A DNA stretch of 64,000 nt from Thamnaconus septentrionalis (Eukaryota; Chordata; Actinopteri; Tetraodontiformes; Monacanthidae): the NCBI GenBank assembly GCA_009823395.1, contig CM020505.1, positions 4,158,129 through 4,222,128 of the forward strand. The letters run 5' to 3'. The notes below the pieces were generated by a model that saw nothing but the letters and a program-made list of their open reading frames with translations, searched no databases and was not told the origin of the DNA. The translations under genes and the position numbers were made by a program. Of this stretch, positions 1-13,900 are shown piece by piece (the stretch's first letter is position 1; every line of letters begins with the position of its first letter).

Positions 1-2361
1 AGGCCAGCAAGAAGCTGCTGATTGAAACTGTGAGTCTGTGGGAGGCGTGCGGGAAATTTGAAAATGACAGTTGCGTTTTTTTTGTCCTCGCTTTTTCAAG
101 TGAAAATGCCTCCTTTCCTCTCCTTTCAGATCCCACCTGCGTCCAAGTCCTTCCAGGAGGCCCAGAGCGAGTTGAACCAAACGGCCGCCGACCTGAACCA
201 GTCGGCGGGCGAGGTGGTCCACGCCTCCAGGGGCACCAGCAGCCAGCTGGCCGTGGCCTCTGGGAAGTTCAGCCAAGACTTCGATGAGTTCCTGGATGCT
301 GGAATCGAGATGGCCGGACACACGCAGGTCGGCTCGGTTCTCCTGGATGTGTCGCTGCCGCTGCTACCGTCGGTGCTTCCTCTTCTTTCTTTTTTTCTTC
401 TGACGCCGTGCTGTCACCCCGTGTAGAAAAAGGACGACCAGGTTCAGGTGATTGGCAACCTGAAGAACATCTCCATGGCTTCCAGCAAGCTGCTGCTGGC
501 TGCCAAGAGCCTGTCAGTCGACCCGGCCGCAGCCAACGCCAAGAACCTGCTGGCCGCCGCCGCCAGGTAGCTTCCAGTCATTGTGTGTTTATTGTCGCAC
601 TTGTGATATTTTCCCTCAAGTGTCGGCACGTTTATGGTGGAAAGAGTTCAGTCATCTGTCTCTGCTTTGTAAGGTCTCTTTCTTTAAAGTTTTATTCAAC
701 CAGATGAGCTTACTGAGATAAATAATCTCTTTTTCAATAGCGACCTGACCAAGAGGGAACAAACAGTCTTAACTGAATGGGATTTGTTGTGTCTGCATTT
801 AATGTTTACGATTGTTAGTATTTTTTTTCTATCACAGACACACAAATATTCTAGATGTCGTCTTCGTACCTTCACACATCTCCTTCCTTGGGAGGTCACA
901 TGGGTGGTGTCACGGAGGTGTAACCCACCTGTCAGATTTTGACAGGTGTCAGTTCACACGGAAACATGTAGTGTAGGCAACATCAATAATATTTGTGTGT
1001 CTGTGATAGAAGAAAAATACAAAGAATAGAAAACAGTCTTATGTAACTTAAAAATGAAAGGTACGTAGTGCAAAATCTGCATACCCCCACACACACACAC
1101 ACACACACACACCCTGGCGACACCCGGGTTGTGATGTTTCTCTGCGGACTTCCCTTGTGTCAGAGCCGTGACTGACAGCATCAACCAGCTGATCACGCTG
1201 TGCACACAGCAGGCGCCCGGCCAGAAGGAGTGCGACAACGCCCTCCGGGAGCTGGAGGTAAACTAGATAATAATATATCATAATAAATCCCGGAAACCAA
1301 AGCAATCATTACCAGTGAGCAGACGTAGTGACGCGTGACCTCTCGCCTCTCCTGCAGGCTGTCAGAGGGATGCTGGACAATCCCAACGAGCCCGTCAGCG
1401 ACCTGTCCTACTTTGACTGCATCGAGAGCGTGATGGAGAACTCCAAGGTTGCCCCTTTGAATCACACGGATGCAGCAATTCGTCTTCTCAGGTCACATGC
1501 ACACTTTGATTCCAGCTTCCTAAAATTTTTTCTTTTTCTTTTTCTTTTTTTTGTTTTGTTTTGTTTTGTTTTTGGTTTGTTCCGCTGTGCCCGCCGCTCT
1601 GTGCAGGTCCTGGGAGAATCCATGGCGGGGATTTCTATGAACTGCAAGAACGGAGACGTGCCAGCGTTCGGAGACTGCGTGGGCTCGGCCTCCAAAGCCT
1701 TGTGTGGACTCACTGAAGCTGCGGGACAGGTGCAGAGGGTGGAGCAGGGTCACAGCTGGGGCATACGTTACATCACATCACATTACATTACTGGTGTTAA
1801 TGGGAATTTTCTTCTCCTCCTCCTTCTTCTTTTCCTTCTTCCCCTTCTTCTCCTTCTTCTCCGCCTGAGGCTGCCTATTTGGTGGGTGTGTCTGATCCCA
1901 ACAGTCAGGCAGGACATCAGGGGCTGGTCGACCCCATCCAGTTTGCCAAAGCCAACCAGGCGATTCAGATGGCCTGTCAGAATCTTGTAGACCCGGACAG
2001 CAGTCCCTCACAGGTAACAGTCGTCACCAAGTCACCAAGCCAGTCGCTGCTGGTTTGAGTCCGCTGGTTATAGACTGGTGCAGACCTTTAAATATCAGCG
2101 CTGCTAGATGATTGTATCAAGACATACAGTTGCTCGTTGGGTTCTGGCTAAAATCGACTCTTTTGGGTCTAATTCCGCAGGTTCTCTCAGCTGCAACCAT
2201 TGTCGCCAAGCACACGTCGGCGCTGTGCAACGCCTGCCGGCTGGCTTCCTCCAAAACAACCAACCCCTCTGCCAAGAGGCACTTTGTCCAGTCGGCCAAG
2301 GAGGTGGCCAACAGCACCGCCAACCTGGTCAAGACCATCAAGGTAGGGTCTGGCAGTCAAT

Positions 2362-2394
<33 letters not shown>

Positions 2395-4939
2395 GTGATC
2401 ATCATGATGGTGATGTTGATGATGGTGATGTTGATGATGGTCATGATGATGATGATCATGATGATGATGGTGATGATGATGGAGATAATCTTAATCTTAA
2501 TAATTTATAAGAATATGGCTGGTTATATAAGAATAAATCTCCTTTTTCTCCAGGCTTTGGATGGAGATTTCTCTGAGGAGAACAGGAACCGGTGTCGAGT
2601 AGCCACAGCTCCATTGATTGAGGCCGTAGAGAACCTCACCACGTTCGCCTCCAACCCAGAGTTCGCCAGCGTTCCTGCTCAAATCAGCAGCGAGGTGTGA
2701 AGTGCTGCCGTCGGTATCAACCAGTCGACATACGGTCTCTGCCAGGTCTACATCGAGCACTTTCTGTTTTCCAGGGCACTGCTGCCCAGGAGCCCATCCT
2801 CCAGTCTGCGTGCTCCATGCTAGACAGCTCCACCTACCTGCTCAAGACTGCCCGCTCCCTGGTCATCAATCCCAAAGACCCGCCCACCTGGTCTGTCCTC
2901 GCTGGTCACTCTCGCACCGTGTCGGACTCCATCAAGAGTCTCATCACAGCCATCCGGTTAGTGGGTCGACATCAAACTACCTTAGAATCGGACTGGAATG
3001 GAACATCTATTTTTCCTTTTGCTGAGAATTCTCCAAGAAACTTGATCAGGCTCACATGTCCTCATGGCTAAATTGGGAAACTTTGACATCGGGAATAGTT
3101 AAACTGTCAATTGCAACATCATTTGCTATGAAGCAGGTTTAAATCTCACCACTTGCCTTGGTAGCGGCTGCTTCCTGGTTCCATAACAGCAATAGGGACA
3201 TTACACACTTTTTACACCCTCCATCTTTCAGCACAAGGGTCACTCAGTAGCGGAGGAGCACCTGATGGGGACTGATTTGGAATTGGGTCATTATTTAAAG
3301 CCGTAGTAGCTTCTTCTTCTTCTCTGTCTTTTTCTTTTTTTTAGTTTTTTGTTTGTTTTCTTAGACCAACAGTTTTATTTGGACCCTGCTCACGTACCTC
3401 CTGCTTCCTTCAATTCAATTCAATTCAATGTTTACTTTCCTTGTTCCAGACGAACATGTGATAGAGCAAACACAAAACCGACATGGACAAACTTCCCCCG
3501 CCCCCCAAAAAAAATCCTCTGAAAGTTTTTAGATTGTTGACAAGATGGATGAGTGAGATATGAGGGGTGAAATCTGAGCTTGAGAGGTTATCTGAACACT
3601 CGGCTCACAGGGAGATGACTGCTGTGTCCTTGCAGGAAAAAAAACCAAAACACATTGTGCCTCTCCTACAGATACTTCTTTATCTTCATGTCACGCCTTG
3701 TTGCATCTGGCCTCAATCGGAACAAAACCAATGCCCACTGCTGACAGTTTGGGGTTAGAGAAGCCAAAAATGACCATGATTCAAACGGCTTCATAGCTGA
3801 TTTTATGTTATTTGGCTTTAATGCAAGCAAATTTGTATTTGAATCAATTTACCTGGACCGGGGGCGGGGGGGCAAACTTTTTGACTGGTTTGGCTATAAT
3901 GGGTTCTTAAATTTGACAGAGGGGCTGGAGCAGCAGCAGATGGATGGAGTGTTTTGGTGACCCACCTCATAGGAGAGAAAATATATCATGGGATGTGTAG
4001 AAAACATGTGTTTTAATGTCTGTTGAAAATGAACAAAATATATATCTTTGGAGCCCCATGGTGTTGAGCTCTTTATTGAAATGACCCTGAAAAGACTGAA
4101 AAAATAATGAAATGCAGCTATTTTACTTTACTTCCTCTTACTATTAACATAATTTCTTAAAGTTTGGCGGACCGAATGAAAAAGCTTAACGGGCTGCATA
4201 TGGTCCCCGAGCCATAGTTTGCCCATACCTGTACGAGAGACTGTAAGCAGCCAATTTAGACGCTTAGCTGCCCCCGGGCCAGCCAAGACCCTCCAGGCCA
4301 CGTCTGAATGAAGAAACCAGCCGGAAAAGAAGGCTTTGCGGAACATGTCGGTGTTCTCATCTCCCGGTTTACATCCACAGCACCTTCTCCCTCCACGTTC
4401 TGCAATCTGTCCCTGTCTTTCCGTCCTTCCAGTCGCCCTTTGCCCTATTTTTAGACGCCATCCTTCAGTTTGACTCTTATTTCTGTTTTTAACCACGTTA
4501 TTGCTCTTCTCCTTCTCTTCCCCGTCCTCCTGCTCCTCAGTGACAAGGCTCCAGGGCAGCGCGAGTGCGATTCATCAATTGATAACATCAACAGATGTAT
4601 CCGAGGCATTGAGCAGGCCTCTCTGGCAGCAGTCAGCCAGAACTTGCCCAGCAGGGACGACATCTCGCTGGAGGTAAAGGCACACAGGAACATTTTCCAC
4701 AGCCGTCCACCTGTATGACGCCGTCTCCGCTTTTATTTGTCCTCATCTGGCTTTTTATCCCCACGGCGCATTTCAGGGTTTTTCCCTCAGTGTCATTTTC
4801 AATCTGTTCTCGTTTCATTTCTTTTTTTTTTGTTGGTGCTGTTGTCAAATTGTTAAATCGAAATACGGATGATAAAACCCCAAGCAAAGAATTGTTCCAT
4901 TAACATTTTTGGGGCCGTACGGATTACATTTCTGTTTTA

Positions 4940-4975
<36 letters not shown>

Positions 4976-7900
4976 TGGATTCACAATTCCTGCTGCATCA
5001 CAGAACACTACACCTGTGTTAAACTTCGATGGCTTTACTTAAGTCTTCACAGTATCTGAATCTGTCTATCTTGTGTATGTATTTTGTTAAAAGTAAAAAT
5101 GAAAAGAAAGTCTCTAACAACATTATAATGGATATTTAACCAACGTGTCGGGGGTCAAAGAGTCGAGACGGGGCCTGACAGACGGGCCAGTGAGCGAGGT
5201 CCTGCCCATCGCTGGTCCACAGCTTTAATTACTCCTGTTTCCTCTCTTCAGGCTCTGCAGGAGCAGCTCACGTCCACCGTGCAGGAAATTGGCCACCTAA
5301 TTGACCCTGTTTCCACTGCTGCCAGAGGCGAAGCTTCCCAACTAGGACACAAGGTAAATAGGGCAGGGAGTTAATTACTTTACCTAAATCTGCAAGTGAG
5401 GAGCCACAAAGTTGGACTCTTGTTAGAGTTCGGCGGTGATAAAAATGCACTCTCTCACGTTCCGAGTGGGCCATCTGGAGTGAATTAGTGCTGTGAGAGT
5501 GATCACAGCGGGATCTTTCCAAAGCTCCTTCTCCTCTGTGCCGTGTTGGAGGGGGGCACTAAGAAGTCTTGTAGAACTCACATAAAGTCTCCACCCTTTC
5601 ATTGACCTCAGGTGACCCAATTAGCCGGTTACTTTGAGCCGCTCATCATGGCTGCGGTGGGCGTGGCCTCCAAGCTGCAGGACCACCAGCAGCAGATGAC
5701 TTTCCTGGACCAGTCCAAGACGCTGGCCGAGTCTGCGCTGCAGATGCTTTACGCTGCCAAGGAGGGCGGAGGAAACCCCAAGGTGAAAATCAATGAAACA
5801 GTTTTTTTTTTTTTAAATTCCACCCAACGCTCCTCGTCACAATCGAGCCTCATGGATCTCTGGCATCCCACAGGCTTCGCATACCCACGATGCCATAGCC
5901 GAGGCGGCCCAGCTCATGAAGGAGGCGGTGGATGACATGATGGTGACGCTGAACGAGGCCGCCAGTGAAGTGGGAATGGTGGGAGGGATGGTGGAGTCCA
6001 TCGCAGAGGCCATGGCCAAAGTAAGTCCTGGCTTCCAAGATCATACTTGGTAGTTCTTTAGAGGCACTGGTCGTGCTTCTTTATCAACAGTTGCGTTTCC
6101 ATTGCCAGTTTTTATTGCGATATTTAGTTGTTGCGCAGTTTTAGGGATAATGGAAATGCAGCTTGTGTCTTGAGTTTTATATCTGAGCAGCAGACCAGTT
6201 TCTAGTTCTAGTTGTGCATTTTCAGTTTCTTATGCGTCTTCTCCAGTAATGCTGTCATGGTGCTTGGTGTGACGTTGTCTTGTTTTTGACCCTTTAAAAA
6301 GAAAACATGCCAACTGAGCAAGTGCAACATGGAAACGTTGCTCACACTGTTTCTGCTCTCTGCCATTAAGAAAGTCCAATGGACAAAAATGTGTTCCAGA
6401 AAGTACCCTTTTTTTTATTTTATTTTTTTTTTAACAAGGTTCTGCCTTTGACACATTTCTATAAATATGAATTGAACACATCAGCTATTTCCTAAGGAAA
6501 AAAAACCTTCAGATGAAATATTCTTCACCACATCCCTCCTAATCTTGGTGGCAGGACTGAGAGATGGCAGCAATTGAAGCAAGTTAATAATTCTCCAGGA
6601 CACGACACAGACATTATGATCACTCCATGACAGGTTACCTGAAATTGACTTTGAGCCAAACTTCTAGTCGAGACTGCAGATCTTGACGCGGGTGTGAGAG
6701 TGGGCTCTGTGTATTCTGTGAAAATTAAATGTCATCGTTCAGTCTTGAGTTTTCATTTCAAACTGACATATAAAACTTTATTTTGTGGATCACGTGGGTC
6801 CAATATTCATTGTGTAGACTTGACATTCAGCGTGTAGCTTCAACTAATGAGCCAAATAACAAGTTATTTCCGGGCTTGAAGGACAAACCCAATGGGCCTT
6901 TAGTGCCGCTGCAGCGCTAACAGTTTGCCTCTGTTCAGCTGGATGAAGGGACGCCGCCTGAACCGGAGGGCTCATTTGTGGATTACCAGACCAGCATGGT
7001 GAAGTACTCCAAGGCCATCGCTGTCACTGCTCAGGAAATGGTGAGCCAGTGTAATTTTATTACATGCTTGTTATTTTGTAATGGACTGCCATGATATTAA
7101 ACGCTGGGGGGCGTCGTGGCAGCTTTTGGAAATATGAACGCGGGCGAGTGTTTGATAAGTCAGAGCGCTGGATTGATAGGAACGTTCAATTCAGTGACCG
7201 CACAACTCTGGAATTTTAATCATCATCCCTGTCTGATTATTACTGCTGAGCTCTTTTTATCCCCAGGTGCGTTTGAATTGTAGGTTTTAATGTTTCCCAC
7301 CACGCAGAAATGTGAAATGATCTCTTATGGAGAAAAAGCAGAGAAGCGCCGCTTGCGCTTGGCTAAATGGGAAATGAAAAAAAGAATAAAGAAATCAAAG
7401 GCAATCTGGGCTCCCAAAGGGTTTGATGAAGGGTCAAAAGATGCTTTGACTTCAACGACTTTGCCACTACAACAAAGACTTGTTAACATTTCATTTCTTG
7501 TTTGGTAAACTTTTGATTGAACCTTCTCTCAAGTTAAGCAACAGGATTGCCTTTGATGTTATTTGTATTTTTTTAATGAATAAATAAAAGTAATGACTCA
7601 AAAACAAAAACAAAAATCCATCTTGTGGTGAGAGGCCAAGTAATTCAGTTGCTCAGAACAGCAAAGGTACAGGCGCTTGCATTATCAAAATATCTAATTC
7701 ATTTAGTTTATTCCCTCCTCTGCTTCCTCTTCCCTGCCTAAATAACAGCGGCTGACTTCACTCTTAGCCTTAAGTAGCAGTGGGAGGTAGGAGTTGATTA
7801 CACATGCGTTTGTTTGGCGTCTGACTGGCGCTGTTTGTCTTCCAGATGACTAAATCGGTGACGTGCCCAGACGAGCTGGGCGCCCTGGCCTCTCAGGTGA

Positions 7901-10900
7901 CCGGAGACTACAGCCAGCTGGCCGTGCAGGGACGACTGGCCGCTCACACGGCCGAGCCAGAGGAGGTGAGCACGACTTCGGCCGTCGCGTCACGTTCTGG
8001 CTGAAGATATTCAATTCTGACAACAACAAAAAAAATGCCGTCGCGTCATTTCAGAGGCGGGCGAGAGGTTTTTTTTTTTTCGTTTTTTTTTTTAATCAAG
8101 TCTCCGCACAAGCAATTATAGCAGCGCTTTGTGTTCCCCGGCTATCTGTCCGTGTCTCGCCAATGTAATTTCTCAGGGGAGCCTCGAGCGAAATCGTTTG
8201 AGATTTGGCACAGACGTCTGCTCGTTTAGAAGAATCAAGTGATTTTGGTTCACGGTGACCTCATAAAATGTGCTCGGTCCATAACCTAAATTCTTGCTTT
8301 GAAAACTCACAAAGACGTTCTCATGGGATGGAATGTCGGAATGGTGGCATTTAGATACAGGTCAAAGGTCAGTTTAAGCCGGGATGTCATGAGCATCGGC
8401 TGAAATTGCATTAAAGGCAGAACCGGAGGGTCAGATGACTGAGCGTGATGCCACATCGACACTGAGCCAAATGATCAGAATGTGTGCACTGCATGCTTAT
8501 CAATCATTTAGGATTGCCAAGTCAGCATCTTAACCGCTATTAGCACATATGAGGCGTTGTGGTGTCCTGATGATCGAGAACTCAACTGCCAACTGAGGCG
8601 GCACAAACATTATCTAGGAGAGACGGAGCAATAAATCTGCTTGTCTTCCAGATTGGTTTCCAGATTAAAACACGAGTGCAGGAGCTCGGACACGGATGCA
8701 TCTTCCTCGTCCAGAAGGCCGGAGCCCTGCAGATCACCCCCTCCGACAGCTTCACCAAACGGGAGCTCATCGAATGCGCCCGCGCCGTCACGGAGAAGGT
8801 ATCCGTCCCGTCACCGGTCGCTGGGAGGAGTGCGGCGATCTGCTCCAGTGACTCCGCTGTCAGACGAGAGGGTTAATTGCCTTGATTAGTTGTCACGCGG
8901 ACCCTTTGGATGAAAGCACTTGGGAAGAAGTGGTGTGCTCAGAGCGTCAGAGTTTGAATTTCCAATGCAACAGCGATGACACGGCTCACCAGTTAAAAGG
9001 AAAGTTCCCTCATTGCCCCTATTAAAAAAGCAAAAAAGTAGACAAGTAACACACCCGGCTTGTCTTTGAAATGCTGACCCAAAGATCATCTTTGAATCAG
9101 AGTTAAAGTGGCCTTTGAGGAGTTAGTAAAATTGTGCAAAATGATCAAAAACATTTTCTCCTCAAGGTTAAAGGTTTAAGGTGGCTTTATTGTCAATACT
9201 ACAATATATGTAAACATATACAGAGCATTGAAATTTTGTTACTTGGTGGCCCATGTTGTAAGGAGAACAAGAGAGTAAAAGTACTAAAGAATATTAGCCT
9301 CCAGGCCTGGAGCTGCGTTCATGTGGCTCTCACGAGAAAGTCAAGTTGCCTGAGCTTTTTTTGTTCCGTGGCCGTATATTTGGCCGTATATTCTTCCCTT
9401 TGGGAATCTCAAGAACACTCTATGTCGGTTCCAAGATGTCAGCAGAACCAGTGGTGACTGGTGTAATTTCAATTTTGGCTGCACTATCCCTTAAAGAGTG
9501 CATTTGCTCAATCTGATATTTTTTACTCAACACCAAAATGACAGACGGCCTTTCTTCTTTGGAAAACCATCTCCATTTACACCTTTTAATTTGAGAATTT
9601 AAGGGGAAGTCGAGCTCTCTTGAGAGACCTCCTTCAGTTCATACTTTATTTATAACGTACAAAGAGGATCGACATGGTCAGCAATTAGGTATAACAGCCA
9701 AGCTTGTGTGTTTTTTTTGTTTTTTTAGCTTCTTCCTCGAAAAAAAACAGCGTTCAGACCTTTTCCGAGTGATCAGGTTGCAGTAAAAAGAAAAAAAATG
9801 AAGGAAAGCAGTGAGTGAGACGTGTTCTACGTGTCCTCAGGTGTCCTTGGTGCTGTCAGCCCTCCAGGCAGGCAACAAGGGAACTCAGGCCTGCATCACG
9901 GCAGCCAGCGCCGTGTCGGGGATCATCGCCGACCTGGACACCACCATCATGTTCGCCTCCGCCGGCACGCTCAACGCCGAGAACGACGAATCTTTCGCCA
10001 ACCACAGGTAATGGGCCCGGCACAGTGGCGTCTTGCGTGCGCGGGGAACACGTTTCTCTCCGCAGCTATAAAATGTGAGCGGAGGTGTCAGATAAGCCCC
10101 CTCTGGTTATCTTCTCATGGGAAACTGAGAGAAATGACACATTAGCTGTTGGGAGGAGGTGGAGCAGGAAACCTCTTGAGTGAGAGAGTGCGATTCATCC
10201 TGAGGGTTTGCTAGATGGAGGAAGTGTCACTTCTCTTCCTGTTCACTTTGACTAAAGACTCCACTCAAGGCAAGACTTGGAAAAAACAGCCCAAAAAGTT
10301 ATGAGTGAAGATGTTGGAAGAAATGTGAGAAGGGAGGAGAACCAGAGGGTGTTCACAGTCCAGTCTTTGAGTCACAAAATAACCGGGTTCTCCCAGTTCC
10401 TTCTAATAAGCCCTAATCTGCTGATATTATAATATTATTATAATATCACTATATATGTATGTATACATATATATTTATATATATATGTATATACTGTGGA
10501 GTACACGACTGAAGGTTTATGGGAGAAACATGTAGTAAAGTCGAGCAGGATCAAGATGAAAGTGAGTTCAGTAACTGTTTTCTTTTTTCGGTTGTGTCTT
10601 TCAAATGATATCATGGCTTTGATGTCCAAAACAAGTCTTTAGCGTAGTGCTGGGAGACAAATCTGTACTTCAGAACTGCATTTTATGTTCTTTTTCAGCT
10701 GTCGAGGCGCAAAAGAAAAGCAATACCTTGAATCACACACACATTTTAAAAACCTCCTCTCCTCCTCTGCCTTGCTCTCTTGGTCTGTTTGTCTGTCTCA
10801 GGGAAAACATTCTAAAGACTGCCAAGGCTCTGGTGGAGGACACCAAGATGCTGGTGTCTGGTGCAGCCTCTGGACAGGACAAGCTATCACATGCCGCCCA

Positions 10901-13900
10901 GTCCTCTGCCAAGACCATCACGCAGCTGACAGACGTGGTCAAACTGGGAGCCGCCAGCATTGGCTCAGACGACCCGGAGACGCAGGTAAAAAAACTCTTC
11001 CGTCCTTCTTCCCTTGCTTATCTTTTCCTTATTCCGTGTGCCTGTTATCTGTTTGCATGGAGGGATGAGCGGGGACGCCGGCAGCCTCTCCCATTCTCTC
11101 TCCCTCGTGGGCTGGTGCTAAATCTGCCACTATCTCTGTGTCCTCTCCCCCAGGTGGTTTTGATAAATGCCGTTAAAGACGTGGCCAAGGCGCTGTCTGA
11201 GCTCATTAGCGCCACCAAGTGCGCCGCCGGCAAAGCAGCGGATGATCCGTCCATGTACCAGCTCAAGAGTGCTGCCAAGGTGAGGAGTTCTATGGGCGTG
11301 TGAGACCGCCTCACAAAATGCTTCAAATTTAGTTTGGAATAAAGACAGTTGGTGGTGTGATTGTATTTTCTTCTTCTTCTTCTTCTTCTTCTAGACATTT
11401 ATTCATCCCAAGACTCGGAAATTGTAGATATAATATCGTGCAATATCGCATGATATAATAATAAATTATGATTTTGCTGCATTGTTTTTTTCCCCCCAAA
11501 TTGTTTTTTAAGCGTGAAAACGCAGAGCTTGCACCTGCAATGTCCTGCCATGATGTCTGGTTCTGGCTTCCTACTGACTCCGCTACCTCCATGTTTGTGC
11601 TAAAAAACACACTTCTGACGGTGAACCAATTGTGATGTCATAAGGGGCACTGATACCTCTTTCGAGATAGTAGCAGCAGCCAAGGCCAGGTGGTTGTTCC
11701 CTTCCTCCAAGACTGACATGTGGCCATCATGTTTTTCTAAACAGAATAGTGGCCCAATAAAGCAGCTGTAGGCTGCAAACCGGAGGCTGTAAACAGTGGG
11801 TTAAGTTCGCTGGGGTTTTTTACTACATTAAATAGTGTAAAGTTGTTCCACGGGGTCTGAGAAGAACACTAAAGGTCTTAAAGCAGGGATGATATGACAT
11901 CTTTAACTAAATGGAAAATGTTTACATTCTATTTGTCAGAACCGTAAATCTACACTCTCACATATTGTGTATATTCCGGGCAGACGGCTCACGTCAAACA
12001 TCGTAAAACCTTCGTCCTCGAGCTCAACTGCTGTGATAACTTGCACATCCTACAGGCGGATGTTCTGGATGATGGCGCACTGGAGGAGAAACATTTATCT
12101 GAAATGCATCACCAGGATCTGTGCCTCAGTCGCATCTTCGTTTTCACGACTCTGTGAAACAGACGTCAGCCCATTATCACCTCCAGTCGAGACGCTGCAC
12201 AGCTTGTTACAGCTCAGGGTGTCACCGTGTTTCGCAAACCTGACATGTCACAAGTTAAAAAATATGTGTATATTCATCTCATCATGAAAACAATCATTTA
12301 CAACCTCTGGTCCTTATGGCTGTTATCATTTCTTCACAGGCTGTGTGCACCCCCTGCCTTTTGGTCTGATGTAGTGCAGGCTTGCATTCTAACTTGACAC
12401 AGCAGACAGAAAGAAATCCATGTCCGTACGGTTTATTTCATATGGTTAATAGCCGGTAGAAGACATTTGGAAAATGGATCGCATTAAAGCAACCAATTCA
12501 GATTTTTTCCCCCTACTGCTCAAGTGTCAGTTAGCAACTGCTGGAGGCTGGGCAACATTAGGCCCGCGTCAGCAGCCCGTTGGTGAGCCACGGTACATTA
12601 ACACGCTGTAAACTTTTGCTGAAGCTAATCAGTCAGGAGTAAAATGAGAACCTCTTTACTCCAGTTTCCATTAAGAACTGCTGCTACGGCAAAATAATAA
12701 ACCTCTCATCTGCAACCAGGTCCGCAGTAGCTGCTTCCTTCATGTCTTCTTCTGTGGTTCTCGGACAGCTTGGGGTCGCTTCCTGCTCCAGCCACAGCAA
12801 CAAGGCTTGCTAATTGGCTAAGTCGTTTCCTAAGACTAACTTGAGCTTTGCTAAATTGAAGTTTGCAATTTGACACTGAAAGCTCAGTGCTGCGTTAAAC
12901 CGTTCCTGGCCATGGGAACTAAAGGTGCAAAATGGGCAAAGCCACTGACTTCTGGAGTCATTAGCGCTGCCGACCACAAACACGCATTTTTAAAATTCCA
13001 GATTTGCTTTGTTCTGCTGTCACTGGGCTTTTTTTATTCAACCGTTATGTTCTTGTGTGTTTGTTTGTTTGTTTGTTTGCCAGGTGATGGTGACCAACGT
13101 GACTTCCCTGCTCAAAACGGTCAAGGCTGTGGAGGACGAGGCCACTCGCGGCACCAGGGCACTGGAGGCCACGATCGAGTGCATCAAACAGGAACTGGCG
13201 GTGAGGCACATGTGAATACATGAAGAGTGCAAGAGCAACTTCATGACCACAGAGGCTCATAGAAAACTAGAATAGAAGCCATTGCTGCTTGTAGAGATAT
13301 GCTGGGGACAAAGGATTTCCTGCCTTTCAGTCGAGAATCTGCCTGCTTGGCTATCAGTCAAGTTAGTCACCAAGGCACAAGATTGACAACACAATGCTAC
13401 TCAAATAAATGTAAAGGGAAATGCGCGTCATACGCTAAAAAGGGGCATATGTTTGACCAACTCTTTGCTGCCCTCCTCCCCAGCTGTTTCAGTCCAGGGA
13501 CGCCCCCACCAGGACCACCACTCCGGAGGAGTTCATTCGCATGACTAAAGGCATCACCATCGCGACTGCCAAAGCTGTGGCTGCCGGGAACTCGGCCAGG
13601 CAGGAGGACATCATCCACACAGCCAACCTCAGCCGCAAGGCCATCTCAGACATGCTCACCACTTGCAAGGTTTTCCCGTCTCTCCGCTCGCCACGCCAGT
13701 AGAAGAAAACCTCACTATTGTCTTTGTGCATGAGGCGTTTTGTGAAGGAGAGCTTGAAGCTGTGCTTCACCTCTCACAGCAAGCGGCCTACCACCCGGAG
13801 GTCAGCGAGGAGGTGAAGAAGAGGGCGCTGATGTTCGGGTCGGAGTGTACGACCGGGTACATCGATCTGCTGGAACACGTGCTGCTGGTAGGTGGAGCTT

